Origin: Actinomycetota bacterium | Lineage (GTDB): Bacteria; Actinomycetota; Thermoleophilia; RBG-16-64-13 | Direction: 5' to 3' | Assembly (NCBI GenBank): GCA_018830645.1 | Contig: JAHJSA010000068.1 | Coordinates: 1-64,000, forward strand | DNA: 64,000 nucleotides | In this document: piece by piece, positions 9,101 to 17,664 of the stretch | How the letters are laid out: each line of letters begins with the position of its first letter | How positions within the stretch are numbered: the stretch's first letter is position 1 | The notes under the pieces: model-generated | Told to the model about the DNA's origin: nothing | The model's input: only the letters and a program-made list of their open reading frames with translations | The model's database searches: none | Program-made: the position numbers and the translations under genes

Positions 9101-9136
9101 CTGGCTGGGGTGACGCGGTTCGGCATCGGGGTGTGA
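6101..9136 (+). CDS. Fused ECF transporter: two ABC ATPase domains plus EcfT (YkoD-YkoC fusion)
   Basis: 1011 residues combine parts usually encoded separately. ATPase 1 (about residues 30-270) has Walker A GPSGSGKST, signature LSGGEKQR and Walker B VIVLDEPSANLD. An Ala/Pro/Gly linker follows (330-395). ATPase 2 has GANGAGKST, LSQGQKRR and VLVLDEPTFGQD. After a second linker the last 270 residues form the transmembrane T component, ending with the coupling motif ARAFG. Together with YkoE and YkoF this makes a complete ECF importer for thiamine precursors. GTG 6101 follows GGGAGG. Family knowledge: YkoD already joins two ATPases; joining YkoC as well is less usual. Confidence 0.92.
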   Translation: MSAAPRTGAGDTVDGATTLSDRARHSLRTFTGPPRMRVRDLTFRYSERRDPALREVNFDVAPGESVLVLGPSGSGKSTLTLCLDGLIPHVVEGEYEGIVQVGRLIAHESDVPRLARDVGLVFQDPESQFATLTVADEVAFGLESLAVPPETIEEASAQALAAVGLAGFDGRQLTTLSGGEKQRVALASVLAMGPRVIVLDEPSANLDPVGAVELFRHLRRMARDRGHTLIVIEHRLDELVEWIDSVLVLDACGRVLFRGDPREAFYERSAELTAAGVWRPRTTELVLSLKERGWPVPGRPLTIAETAAALADTPGLLRSLATSGVRGGPADAPESPAADAPTTGHGAVAGSNAAAPSGPAATPQPAAASNPAGASNPAPGSDGAVSPELPAIEVRDLTYRYDPAGPLVLEGVSLVIPEARVTAIVGANGAGKSTLAGLISGVLPTTPGSVFIGGRDTCSLEDRVRSTTVGHVFQNPEHQFVTNTVRGELVFSLTQHSSLGDSEVAHAALVDSWLDRFGLSELAEAGPFTLSQGQKRRLSVAAMLIRGQSVLVLDEPTFGQDRRQADRLISTLVEQSTLERRTMLMVTHDMRLVAEHADTVVVLVGGAVAFHGPPGRLFRDEALLRRAGLTVPAVGGLGSLLRELHGVQNEFVAPAELLLAAGFPIAGSSDETAPALEARESEHLHPASGLGATGTGGDGPRPALESSVTSQAVGAPRTVDPAGAPGAPDTVGALGAPDRDGGAGRTAAAVPTLDHYLRRRNPALKLVVLLLVSLMLTAVFDPYTPAAFLALGLVAGRVLGGLTPWSVARAVAPLLIAGVGVFVANILFNRLNEVSPALLVLGPVRVTEVALSTAASLTFRLLAFAVFSVVFVRTTDAGDLLLSLVHQVRLDERLVFGTMVGYRMLPLLTYEYGLIKAAHRVRGVRGGGGPVAAARRTWRYAIPLLAGAVRRAGRVAIAMDARAFGAGPRTYRRRSQVVAADWVFLVLGVAVPAGLILVLRLAGVTRFGIGV

Positions 9137-9160
9137 GGCCCGCCTCCTGCTCGCCTCCCG

Positions 9161-9182
9161 CCCGGCTGCTCCCGCAGCCGGG
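9161..9182. terminator. Hairpin between convergent genes
   Basis: CCCGGCTGC and GCAGCCGGG pair over a 4-nt loop in the 71-bp gap between the transporter and the leftward transglutaminase gene. There is no T tract, so termination is inferred from position. Confidence 0.5.
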
Positions 9183-9207
9183 AACCGGGTGAGCCCGGGC
9201 GCCTCGG

Positions 9208-11151
9208 CTACACGGCCTTCACGGAACGCTCGAGCCGGCGTATCACTTCGCGGTGCGCCGGCCGCCCTCCATAGCGGGCATCCAGGTAGACGACGGTGAT
9301 CTCCTCTATCGACACCGCGCCGGAGGGAAGGGCCTGCGCGGCCCGCGCCGCGAAGTCCTGCGGCCCCTCCGCGGGGCCCCGTTCGAGGCCACGCCGGCGC
9401 AGTCTTCGCAAGAGTCTGCTATAGAGCGCCGCTTCCTCTCCTTCCCGCGATACCCGACGCCACAAGAGGGCGGCGGTCAGAAGGGCGGCGACGAGCAGCA
9501 GAAGGGCGGCGGCGTCGCCGAGGCCGTCCACGTCGAGACGCATCTTGAGTGGAGCCGCAAGCGCCGCGGCCACCGACGCGAAGAGCGCGGTCTGCATGTC
9601 GAGGTCGTACCCGAGCACGAGAGCCTGCCAGCGCAACCGCGCCCAGTCCAGCAGCATGAAGGCGTCGGAAGGGGTCTCGACGACCCCGGGTGCCGCCGGG
9701 CCCTGGCCCGGCGGCGTCGGATCGAGGCGCAGCCAACCCTTCCCGGGGATGTACGCCTCCACCCAGGTGTGGGCGGAGAGCTGGCGCACCAGGTAGTAGT
9801 CGCCCGTGGGGTTGTAGTCGCCGCCCAGGTATCCTGCCACCACCCGTGCCGGGACGCCCTCCATGCGGAGCATCAGCGCCATCGTCGAGGCGAAGTACTC
9901 GCAATACCCCACCCTCTGCTCCAGGAACAGCTTCAAGGGGTGCCCGTCTCCCTCGGGGCTGCGCAGTGCGTAGGTGTAGTCGCCCTGGGCGAAGTGTTCG
10001 AGCAGCAGTTGGGTGATGCGGTAGGGATCGCGTTCGTCACCCACCGCGTCGCGGGCGGTCTGGGCGACGATGGGGGGGAGTCCGGAGGGCACCGCGAGGT
10101 TGGCGGCCAGGGTCATCGGGCCGGGCTCTACGGCGGAGTACGGCGACGTATCCGAGGACACGCGGTAGAGCAGGCGGCGGGTGACGGCGCGTGTCGCCTG
10201 CACCGCTCCGTCGTGCACGAGTTCCGGCCCCGAGATGCCGTCGTCGGCGAGCGCGATCCGGTCGAGGCCGAACAGCGTCTTCTGTCCGTGGGGCTCGAGG
10301 TAGATGAGCTGCTCGATGAGGGAGACGGCCCCGGTCGAGGAGAGCCCCCGCGGGAGGGTCTCCTCCGGGAGCGGCTCGCGCCGTGTCCAGGTAAAGCCGT
10401 CGGCGTTCTCCAGCACCAACCCGCGCCAATACGGCGCGGGGAGCAGCGGCCCCTCGTGTGTGGGGAGCTCGGCCCGGAACGCGATCGCGGGGCTCTGCGC
10501 GATCCGACTCACGGAACCGAGGCTTACGCTGTCGGAGAACCCGGTCACCTCGGCCCCCATGCTTACCGCCCCGCGCCACAAAGGGGCCTGCGTGCGGGGG
10601 AGTGCGAGGAAGAAGAGTAGGACGAAGGGCAGGCTTCCCACCATGAGTGCGAGCCCGACGCTCCCCACCCTCTTGAGCGTGGCCTGGGGGACGATACGAC
10701 GGCCGAGCGTCGTGCCGAACGGTAGCCAGAGTAGGGTCAGCGTGCACAGCACCAGGTATCCCATGAACAGCGGCCCGAAGGTGGCGCTCACCGAGATCAT
10801 GGCCGAGCCGATGAGCAGTACGAGGCTGAGCAGCATCACCTGGAGCATGTCACGGGCGGTCTTGGGAGCGAGGAGCTTGGCTCCCATCAGCACCACCGAT
10901 CCGGAGAGGAGTCTGCCGATCGCGCCCGCGGCGCTGGGCGTCCCCAAGGCCACGAGGAGTCCGACCAGCACGAGCAGGTTGATCAGCCAACTGGAGAGCG
11001 GATGGCGCTCGGCGAGATCCCAGCAGAGTCCTATTCCCACCAGTGTCGCCAGCACCAGGGCGTAGACGGGCGACACGTAGAGGAGCACGGGCACCACGCC
11101 GAGCGCGGCCATAGCGTAGGTCAGGAAGATGCTGAGGCGGTCGGCTCGCAT
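9208..11151 (-). CDS. TgpA-type membrane transglutaminase-like protease
   Basis: 647 residues. Residues 1-195 hold several helices (DUF3488-like region), followed by an extracytoplasmic transglutaminase core. The catalytic triad is visible as Cys in RVGYCEYFAS, His in LSAHTWVEAY and Asp in LRLDPTPP. A further helix (LLLLVAALLTAALLW) precedes a C-terminal cytoplasmic helical domain. The family includes TgpA of Pseudomonas, and it regularly clusters with DUF58 and MoxR genes as here (8 bp and 25 bp spacing). A role in envelope protein processing or assembly is inferred from the family. Confidence 0.9.
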   Translation of the reverse strand: MRADRLSIFLTYAMAALGVVPVLLYVSPVYALVLATLVGIGLCWDLAERHPLSSWLINLLVLVGLLVALGTPSAAGAIGRLLSGSVVLMGAKLLAPKTARDMLQVMLLSLVLLIGSAMISVSATFGPLFMGYLVLCTLTLLWLPFGTTLGRRIVPQATLKRVGSVGLALMVGSLPFVLLFFLALPRTQAPLWRGAVSMGAEVTGFSDSVSLGSVSRIAQSPAIAFRAELPTHEGPLLPAPYWRGLVLENADGFTWTRREPLPEETLPRGLSSTGAVSLIEQLIYLEPHGQKTLFGLDRIALADDGISGPELVHDGAVQATRAVTRRLLYRVSSDTSPYSAVEPGPMTLAANLAVPSGLPPIVAQTARDAVGDERDPYRITQLLLEHFAQGDYTYALRSPEGDGHPLKLFLEQRVGYCEYFASTMALMLRMEGVPARVVAGYLGGDYNPTGDYYLVRQLSAHTWVEAYIPGKGWLRLDPTPPGQGPAAPGVVETPSDAFMLLDWARLRWQALVLGYDLDMQTALFASVAAALAAPLKMRLDVDGLGDAAALLLLVAALLTAALLWRRVSREGEEAALYSRLLRRLRRRGLERGPAEGPQDFAARAAQALPSGAVSIEEITVVYLDARYGGRPAHREVIRRLERSVKAV

Positions 11152-11159
11152 GCGGCTCG

Positions 11160-12056
11160 TCAGTCCCCGAACAGCGCCAAGGCTCGCAACTGGCGCTGCC
11201 GGTGCTTGATGCCGGACCCGGGCTCGATGGTCTGCCCCGGGAGACTGCGACCCACGCGGCGGCCATAGCGGTGGGCCTCGAGCACGAGTCCGGTCAGTTG
11301 GCTGAGGCGGTGTTCGATCGTCGGCCCGGGGACGCTGTCGAGCGAGAGGAGGAGCGGGGGAGCGCTCTCCTCCTCGAACTCGTTCACCACCAGGCTGCCC
11401 AGGCGTGCCCAGGCCTTCCAGTTGATGCGGGTACGCGAGTCGCCGTCGGTGTAGGCACGGGTGCCTCTGAAGTCACCCCCCACGCCGAGCCGCCAGGAAT
11501 CCACCCCCGCTTCAGCGCCCATGTGGGAGTAGAAGTCGGTGCGGTCAGGCACGAGCGGCGCGGGATACACCACCACGTCGCACGCGAGGGGGAGAGTGCC
11601 TCCACGGTGGAAGAAGGCGAACGGGAACGACGAGGTGATCACCACGTCACCCAGCGGGTGGATGCCACGGCGCTCGAACCGGAAGGGCAGGAACCCCTCG
11701 GCCTGGTCGTGGGCCGGCACCTCGGGTATGAGGAGCTCTTCGCCGCCCGCGGCGATGTTGAGGAGGAACGAAGGCAGGCGCCTTCTGGTGTTCGTCACGG
11801 TGAGCTTGAGGGCGAGCTGTTGGCCGGCGAACCACTCGCGGGGGGGAGTCACCCCGAGTTCGAGCCCTCGCAGAGCGAGGTAGGCGATCATGCCCGAGAG
11901 CGACATGAGCGCCAGGAGGCCCGCGGTGATCAGGTAGAGGAGGTTGTTCGCCGAGTTCACGGCGGCGACGCCCACGATCAGGGTCAGGCCGATGTACAGC
12001 CACCCCGAGCGGGTGATCCTCACCCGTATGCGTTTGAAGCGGATCGGTCGTTGCAT
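11160..12056 (-). CDS. DUF58 domain-containing membrane protein
   Basis: 298 residues. Two adjacent N-terminal helices (LYIGLTLIVGVAAVNSANN and the following hydrophobic stretch) precede a beta-rich region and the DUF58 signature GGDFRGTRAYTDGDS...INWKAWARLG. DUF58 proteins are often von Willebrand A-like partners of MoxR ATPases. It is the middle gene of the moxR-DUF58-transglutaminase operon and starts at an ATG 25 bp after the MoxR stop. Confidence 0.9.
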   Translation of the reverse strand: MQRPIRFKRIRVRITRSGWLYIGLTLIVGVAAVNSANNLLYLITAGLLALMSLSGMIAYLALRGLELGVTPPREWFAGQQLALKLTVTNTRRRLPSFLLNIAAGGEELLIPEVPAHDQAEGFLPFRFERRGIHPLGDVVITSSFPFAFFHRGGTLPLACDVVVYPAPLVPDRTDFYSHMGAEAGVDSWRLGVGGDFRGTRAYTDGDSRTRINWKAWARLGSLVVNEFEEESAPPLLLSLDSVPGPTIEHRLSQLTGLVLEAHRYGRRVGRSLPGQTIEPGSGIKHRQRQLRALALFGD

Positions 12057-12081
12057 GGTCGGGGCGGCGACTCGTCCCCGA

Positions 12082-12999
12082 TCAGGGGATCGGCACCGTC
12101 TTGATGAGCTCCTCCACCACCTGCTCGCGCCTCACGTTGGCGAACTCGCCGCGAGTCACCAGCCGGTGGCGCATGACGGCCGGAGCGATGGCCTGCACAT
12201 CCTCGGGGATGCAGTAGTCGCGGCCGGCGAGCAGCGCCCAGGCCTTCGCGGCCAACACCGTGGCCTCGGCTCCGCGCGGGGAGACCCCCATCACCAGCTT
12301 CTCCGAGCGACGAGTGGCCCACACGATGTCCAGCACGTATTCGAGCAGGGCGTCGGAGGTCTTGATGAGCCGCACCCGCTCCTGGGCGTCCTGCAGTTCT
12401 TGCAGCGAGATGGCGGGCATGAGCGCCTGCACGCGCTTGCGGCTGTCCAGCCGGGTGAGCAACTCTTTCTCGACGCCCCGCGCGGGATAGTCCATGCGCA
12501 GCGACATGAAGAACCGGTCGAGCTGAGACTCCGGCAGCGGGAACGTGCCGTACTGCTCGATGGGGTTCTGGGTCGCCACCACGAGGAAGGGTTCCTTCAA
12601 GCGGTACGTGGTGCCTTCCACCGACACCTGTCCCTCGCCCATGGCCTCCAGCAAGGCGCTCTGCGTCCGAGGGGTGGCTCGGTTCACCTCGTCCGCCAAG
12701 ACCACCTGCCGGAAGATGGGGCCGGGGCGGAACGTGAAGGTCTGATCCCGGGCGTCGAAGACGGACGTGCCGGTTATGTCGGCCGGGAGGAGGTCGCTGG
12801 TGAACTGGATCCGGCCGAATTGCAGCCCCAGTACGCGCGCCAAGGTGAGGGCGAGCGTGGTCTTGCCGATGCCCGGGATGTCTTCGAGAAGAAGGTGTCC
12901 TTTGGCCAGAACGGTGGTTACCGCCAGCCGGACCACCTGGTCCTTTCCAAGCACCACGCGGCCCACGGCGTCGAGGACACGCTCGAGAGGCTTGTTCAT
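12082..12999 (-). CDS. MoxR-family AAA ATPase
   Basis: 305 residues. Walker A reads EDIPGIGKTT, Walker B VVLADEVNR and sensor 1 VVATQNPIE; the MoxR insert GQVSVEGTTY and the C-terminal lid are present. MoxR proteins act as chaperone-like ATPases that assemble or activate complexes with their DUF58/VWA partners. It leads the three-gene minus-strand operon. Its start at 12999 faces the HerA-like gene, so the 160-bp gap probably carries divergent promoters. Confidence 0.93.
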   Translation of the reverse strand: MNKPLERVLDAVGRVVLGKDQVVRLAVTTVLAKGHLLLEDIPGIGKTTLALTLARVLGLQFGRIQFTSDLLPADITGTSVFDARDQTFTFRPGPIFRQVVLADEVNRATPRTQSALLEAMGEGQVSVEGTTYRLKEPFLVVATQNPIEQYGTFPLPESQLDRFFMSLRMDYPARGVEKELLTRLDSRKRVQALMPAISLQELQDAQERVRLIKTSDALLEYVLDIVWATRRSEKLVMGVSPRGAEATVLAAKAWALLAGRDYCIPEDVQAIAPAVMRHRLVTRGEFANVRREQVVEELIKTVPIP

Positions 13000-13159
13000 A
13001 TGTGATTACTCCACTGTCGGGGAGTGGGCTGTGCTTCTTCTTATCGACATGATGTTCCCCGCCCTTGACGGCGATACACTATGGGGTAGGGGCGGCGGCG
13101 GGTGGCGGCGATGGTTTCAGGGCGGGAGCGAGATCCAGCCGGTGATGGGGAGGGAAGGC

Positions 13160-15721
13160 GTGGAGGACTTCGAGAAGCTCGGCGTGTTCTACTTGGGGCG
13201 CGAGTACGATCTCGCGAAGGGCGAGGTGCAGGACGACCTCTTGCTGTACGACTCCAAGGACCTCGTCACCCATGCTGTCTGCGTGGGCATGACGGGCAGC
13301 GGCAAGACCGGTCTCTGCATCGGCCTGCTCGAAGAGGCCGCCATCGACGGCATACCCGCGATCGTCATCGATCCGAAGGGCGATCTACCCAACCTCCTGC
13401 TGACGTTCCCCGACCTGCAGACGGCGGATTTCCGGCCGTGGGTGAACGAGGATGACGCCGCCCGCAAGAACCTCACGCCCGACGAGTTCGCCCAGAAGCA
13501 GGCTGAGCTCTGGACGACGGGACTGGCCGACTGGGGTCAGGACGGCGCCCGCATCCGCCGGCTGCGCGAAGCGGCGGAGTTCAGCGTGTACACTCCGGGC
13601 AGCAACGCGGGACTCCCCATCTCGGTGCTGAAGTCGTTCTCGGCTCCGGGTCCCGCGATCCTCGAAGACGACGAGCTGCTCCGCGATCGCGTCAGCACGG
13701 CGTCCACCAGCCTGCTCGCCCTCCTCGGCATCGACGCCGACCCCATCCAGAGCCGCGAACACATCCTGCTCTCCACCCTCTTCCACCGGGCGTGGATCGA
13801 AGGTCGCGACCTCGACCTGGGCTCACTGATCCACCAGATTCAGAAGCCACCCTTGACCAAGGTCGGGGTGCTCGACATCGACAACTTCTATCCGCCGAAA
13901 GAGCGGAACGAGCTGGCCATGCGGCTCAACAACCTGCTCGCCGCTCCGGGCTTCCAGGCCTGGCTCGAGGGAGACGCGCTCGACGTGGGTCGGCTGCTAC
14001 ACACAGCCGAAGGGAAGCCGAGGGTCTCGATCATCTCGATAGCCCATCTCTCCGACACGGAGCGTATGTTCTTCGTGTCGCTTCTTCTGAACGAGATCCT
14101 CGGCTGGGTCCGGTCGCAACCGGGCACGAGCAGTCTCCGTGCGCTGGTCTACATGGACGAGATCTTCGGCTACTTCCCACCGGTGGCGACCCCGCCTTCG
14201 AAGAAGCCGCTCCTCACGTTGCTCAAGCAGGCGCGGGCGTACGGCGTGGGCGTGGTGCTCGCCACGCAGAACCCGGTGGATCTGGACTACAAGGGTCTCG
14301 CCAACACCGGCACGTGGTTCATCGGTCGGCTCCAGACCGAGCGTGACAAGGCCCGGGTGTTGGAAGGCCTCGAAGGGGCGGCAGCCGGCGCCGGGGGCTT
14401 CGACAAGGGCGCCATGGAGCAGACCCTTGCCGGCTTGGGCAACCGGGTGTTCCTCATGTACAATGTGCACGAGGACGGCCCTGTGACTTTCCACACACGC
14501 TGGGCGATGTCGTACCTGAGAGGACCTCTCACCCGCACTCAGATCAAGACGCTGGTCGACCCGGTGAGGGCGGCTCATGCGGCGGTCTCCGCCGCGACCT
14601 CCACCTCGACCGCTCAGCCCGCCGCAGCCGATCAGCCCGTGTCGGTGCCTGTCGCTCAACCCGAGGGCACCGCGACCGCCGCGGTGCCCCAGCCGTCCCC
14701 GACCACCCCGCCCGTGACCCCGGCCGCCGTGGCGGCGGCAGGGACGGCGGCGGCAGGGACGGCGGCGGCAGCCTCGGCGGCGAGGCCTCTCCTTCCTCCC
14801 GACGTCACCGAGTTGTTCGTGCCCGTCCGTGGCGGCAGCGGAGACCTCGTGTACAAGCCGGCGCTTCTGGGGGCCGCAGCCGTCCACTTCGTGGACGACA
14901 AGATCGAAGGCACGCACGACAAGCCCGTGTCGGTCTTCCTTCCGATGCGCGACGCGGTTGGGTCGATGGACTGGGCCGCCGCGGAAGGTCTTTCGATCCC
15001 GGTGGACGATCTGGAGCGCGAGCCCGACCCCGCGGCCTCATTCGCCCCGTTGCCCTCTTCGGCCGGCCAAGCCGACAGCTACAAGTCATGGGGCAAGGAG
15101 TTCCACACATGGCTCTACCGGAACCAGGTGCTGGAGCTGCGCAAGAGTGGCGACCTCAAGCTCGTCTCTCGGCCGGGGGAGAGCGAGGGCGACTTCCGGG
15201 TGCGACTTCAGCAGGCGGCCAGGGAGCGACGCGACGCGCTTACGCAAGAACTGCGTGACAAGTACACCGCGAAGCTGGCCAGGATCGACGAGAGTATCCG
15301 TACTGCGGAGCAGGCGGTCAGTCGCGAGGAGGAGCAGGCCAAGGGCGCCAAACTGCAGACCGTGGTCTCGCTCGGCGCGACCCTGCTGGGCGCGTTCACG
15401 GGACGCAAGGCACTGAGCGCCACCACACTCGGCCGAGCCACCACGGCGGCCCGCGGAGTAGGGCGCAGCTTCGATCAAGCCGGTGACGTGGGGCGCGCCA
15501 AGGAGACGGTGGAAGCGAAGAACAAGGAGAAGCTTGCGCTGAGCGCCACATTCGAAGAAGAGGTGGCCGCCCTTGAGTCCAAGATGGACAGAATCCACGA
15601 GGAACTCGAGACGTTTGCGGTCAAGCCCCGCAAGAGCGACATCGACCTGAAGCTCGTCGCCCTGGTCTGGATGCCTTATCGCCGCTCGACAGTGGGCGAG
15701 TTCACGCCGGCCTGGGAGTAG
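13160..15721 (+). CDS. HerA/VirB4-like ATPase of unknown role
   Basis: About 853 residues. A HerA-type P-loop domain has Walker A GMTGSGKTG near residue 45 and Walker B ALVYMDEIF, then the LATQNPVDLDYKGL segment typical of HerA/TraG-like motors. An Ala-rich linker (AAVAAAGTAAAGTAAAA) separates a C-terminal half with long charged helices, probably coiled coil. HerA-like pumps move DNA or act in defence and repair; no NurA or other partner is adjacent, so the role is open. GTG 13160 has GGGGAGGG at good spacing; ATG 13145 and ATG 13049 are in-frame alternatives. Confidence 0.8.
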   Translation: MEDFEKLGVFYLGREYDLAKGEVQDDLLLYDSKDLVTHAVCVGMTGSGKTGLCIGLLEEAAIDGIPAIVIDPKGDLPNLLLTFPDLQTADFRPWVNEDDAARKNLTPDEFAQKQAELWTTGLADWGQDGARIRRLREAAEFSVYTPGSNAGLPISVLKSFSAPGPAILEDDELLRDRVSTASTSLLALLGIDADPIQSREHILLSTLFHRAWIEGRDLDLGSLIHQIQKPPLTKVGVLDIDNFYPPKERNELAMRLNNLLAAPGFQAWLEGDALDVGRLLHTAEGKPRVSIISIAHLSDTERMFFVSLLLNEILGWVRSQPGTSSLRALVYMDEIFGYFPPVATPPSKKPLLTLLKQARAYGVGVVLATQNPVDLDYKGLANTGTWFIGRLQTERDKARVLEGLEGAAAGAGGFDKGAMEQTLAGLGNRVFLMYNVHEDGPVTFHTRWAMSYLRGPLTRTQIKTLVDPVRAAHAAVSAATSTSTAQPAAADQPVSVPVAQPEGTATAAVPQPSPTTPPVTPAAVAAAGTAAAGTAAAASAARPLLPPDVTELFVPVRGGSGDLVYKPALLGAAAVHFVDDKIEGTHDKPVSVFLPMRDAVGSMDWAAAEGLSIPVDDLEREPDPAASFAPLPSSAGQADSYKSWGKEFHTWLYRNQVLELRKSGDLKLVSRPGESEGDFRVRLQQAARERRDALTQELRDKYTAKLARIDESIRTAEQAVSREEEQAKGAKLQTVVSLGATLLGAFTGRKALSATTLGRATTAARGVGRSFDQAGDVGRAKETVEAKNKEKLALSATFEEEVAALESKMDRIHEELETFAVKPRKSDIDLKLVALVWMPYRRSTVGEFTPAWE

Positions 15722-15743
15722 TCAGCTCCGGGCACCGGAGCGA

Positions 15744-17564
15744 TCAGCGGTAGAACCGAATCTCGGAGAGCTGCACCTGGAAGCGGTCGCTCTCCCCGGC
15801 GGCGAGGCGCGTGATCCAGATGCGCCCGGAGGAGACGGGCTGGGCGAACGCGAGCGTCTGACGCTGGAGGCCGTCGAGCGTGCCCATCGGCGTGACGGTG
15901 CCGTCGCCCGCGACCGCCTGCACCTCGGCCAACCATCCCGTGCTGTGAGAGAGCACCTCCATCACCGTCGCCGGAGCGTCGAGGACGAAGGTGATCCCTA
16001 CTCCTGTCTTGGGGAGTCCGCCGAAGTCCGCGTTTCGGTAGAGTTCGGTGACCCACCCCGTCGTGTCGTTGTCGTCGATCAACTGCTCCAAGAGCTCGGG
16101 CCGCTCGGTGTCGTCGCCCTCCGGGTCGTAGTCATCGACCGTACCGACCTTCACTGGGATCGGTTCCCGGGTCACGGTGAGCTGGATCACGCCCCCGCCT
16201 CCACGCTCTCCGGCCGCGGGCTCCTGGGCGAGTACGGTGCCGGGCTGGTCGTCGAGCGAGAGCACCTGCTCTACCACTTCCACTCTCAGCCCGACATCCT
16301 CTGCCGCCGTGTTGGCCAGGTCGAGCGAGCCGCCCACGAGATCGGGCGCGGCGGGTCCCCGAGCGAGAAGGAACCATGCCGCCACCAGGCCGACCACAAG
16401 AAGACCCACGATCCCCACGGTGCGTCTCGACACGCCGCTCCGCCGGCGACCGCGACGCTCGCGCATGACCTGGGCGCGTCGCCGCGTTGAAGACTCCGCG
16501 GTCGACACGTTGGGCGCGATGTCGATGTAGGCCACGGACTCGGGTGGAGGCGGCGCTTGGGTCCCGGGGGGCGGTACCCACACGCCACTCTCGCTCCCGG
16601 ACTCCTTCGTGCTCCGCTGCACCCTGCGCAGGCCGCCGATGAGGCCTCCCGCCGCTTTCGCCTGCCGGAACATGTCGAGCCCCACCAGCGCCCCCAGGAG
16701 CTCGTCAGCCGATTGGAACCGGTTCTCGGGCAGCTTCTCGAGACAGCGCAGGATCACCCGCTCTACGCCGGCCGACAAGTTCGGGACCAGCTCGCTCGGA
16801 GGCTGTGGTTGCGCCCGCACGTGTTGGCGGCCGACTTCCGCAAGCGATTGACCTTGGAAGGGGGGCACTCCGGTCACCATCTCGTAGAACACGATGCCGA
16901 GCGAGTAGATGTCGCTCCGCCGGTCGACCGGCCGGCCCTGCACCTGCTCCGGCGACATGTAGCGGCTGCTCCCGACGATCGACCCCTCCCGGGTGACCCT
17001 CGTCCACTCTTCTCCGGTCGCGATGCCGAAGTCGGTGAGCTTGGCCCTTCCCTCTGCGTCGAGGAGGATGTTCTGCGGCTTCACGTCGCGGTGGACGATC
17101 CCGTTCAGGTGAGCGTGCGCGAGGCCGGAGGCGATCTGGCCCGCGATCTGGCCGGCGTCTCGTCCCTCCAAGGGACCCGTGTTCTTGATCAGATCGCGCA
17201 GAGACCGCCCCTCGACGTACTCGAAGACAAGATAGTCCTCGGTCTCCGACGTGCCTCGATCGATCAGTGTGACGAGGTTCGGGTGGGAGAGTCGTGCGAT
17301 CGCCCGGCCCTCTCTATCGAAGCGGGCACGGGTGTGCTCGTCTTCGCTCATGGGAGGTTCGAGCCGCTTGATCGCTACGTGTCGGTGGAGACGGGGGTCC
17401 CACGCCCGGTACACGGCGCACGTGCCCCCGCGACCGAGTACCGGTCCCAGCACGTAGCGACCGACGTAGAGTTCCACCCCCGCGGAAGAACCTGTCGAAG
17501 ATTCTGTAGAAGGCGGGACGGCGGGGGGTCGGTGCGTTAGTCCTGGTGTTCGGGGGTCAGGCAT
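15744..17564 (-). CDS. PknB-type Ser/Thr protein kinase with PASTA and discoidin-like domains
   Basis: 606 residues. The kinase domain (about 35-300) has the glycine loop GRGGTCAVY, VAIKRL, HRDVKPQN, DFGIA and SPEQVQGR activation-segment features. A single membrane helix (GIVGLLVVGLVAAWFLLA) is followed by one PASTA-like repeat beginning APDLVGGSLD, then a C-terminal beta-rich domain ending LSEIRFYR that resembles F5/8 type C (discoidin) folds. PASTA domains bind muropeptides or lipid II, so it probably senses cell-wall state and phosphorylates cytoplasmic proteins. The discoidin-like tail suggests a glycan ligand; that is inference. Confidence 0.9.
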   Translation of the reverse strand: MPDPRTPGLTHRPPAVPPSTESSTGSSAGVELYVGRYVLGPVLGRGGTCAVYRAWDPRLHRHVAIKRLEPPMSEDEHTRARFDREGRAIARLSHPNLVTLIDRGTSETEDYLVFEYVEGRSLRDLIKNTGPLEGRDAGQIAGQIASGLAHAHLNGIVHRDVKPQNILLDAEGRAKLTDFGIATGEEWTRVTREGSIVGSSRYMSPEQVQGRPVDRRSDIYSLGIVFYEMVTGVPPFQGQSLAEVGRQHVRAQPQPPSELVPNLSAGVERVILRCLEKLPENRFQSADELLGALVGLDMFRQAKAAGGLIGGLRRVQRSTKESGSESGVWVPPPGTQAPPPPESVAYIDIAPNVSTAESSTRRRAQVMRERRGRRRSGVSRRTVGIVGLLVVGLVAAWFLLARGPAAPDLVGGSLDLANTAAEDVGLRVEVVEQVLSLDDQPGTVLAQEPAAGERGGGGVIQLTVTREPIPVKVGTVDDYDPEGDDTERPELLEQLIDDNDTTGWVTELYRNADFGGLPKTGVGITFVLDAPATVMEVLSHSTGWLAEVQAVAGDGTVTPMGTLDGLQRQTLAFAQPVSSGRIWITRLAAGESDRFQVQLSEIRFYR

Positions 17565-17664
17565 GGCCTCTATCTGAGGATGAGGGTTTGGCCGCGGATG
17601 CTCGCGTCTCTTCTTCGCCGCTGCACAGACGGTTCCTGCCCTTGTGGGCGGCGGGAAGGGGACT

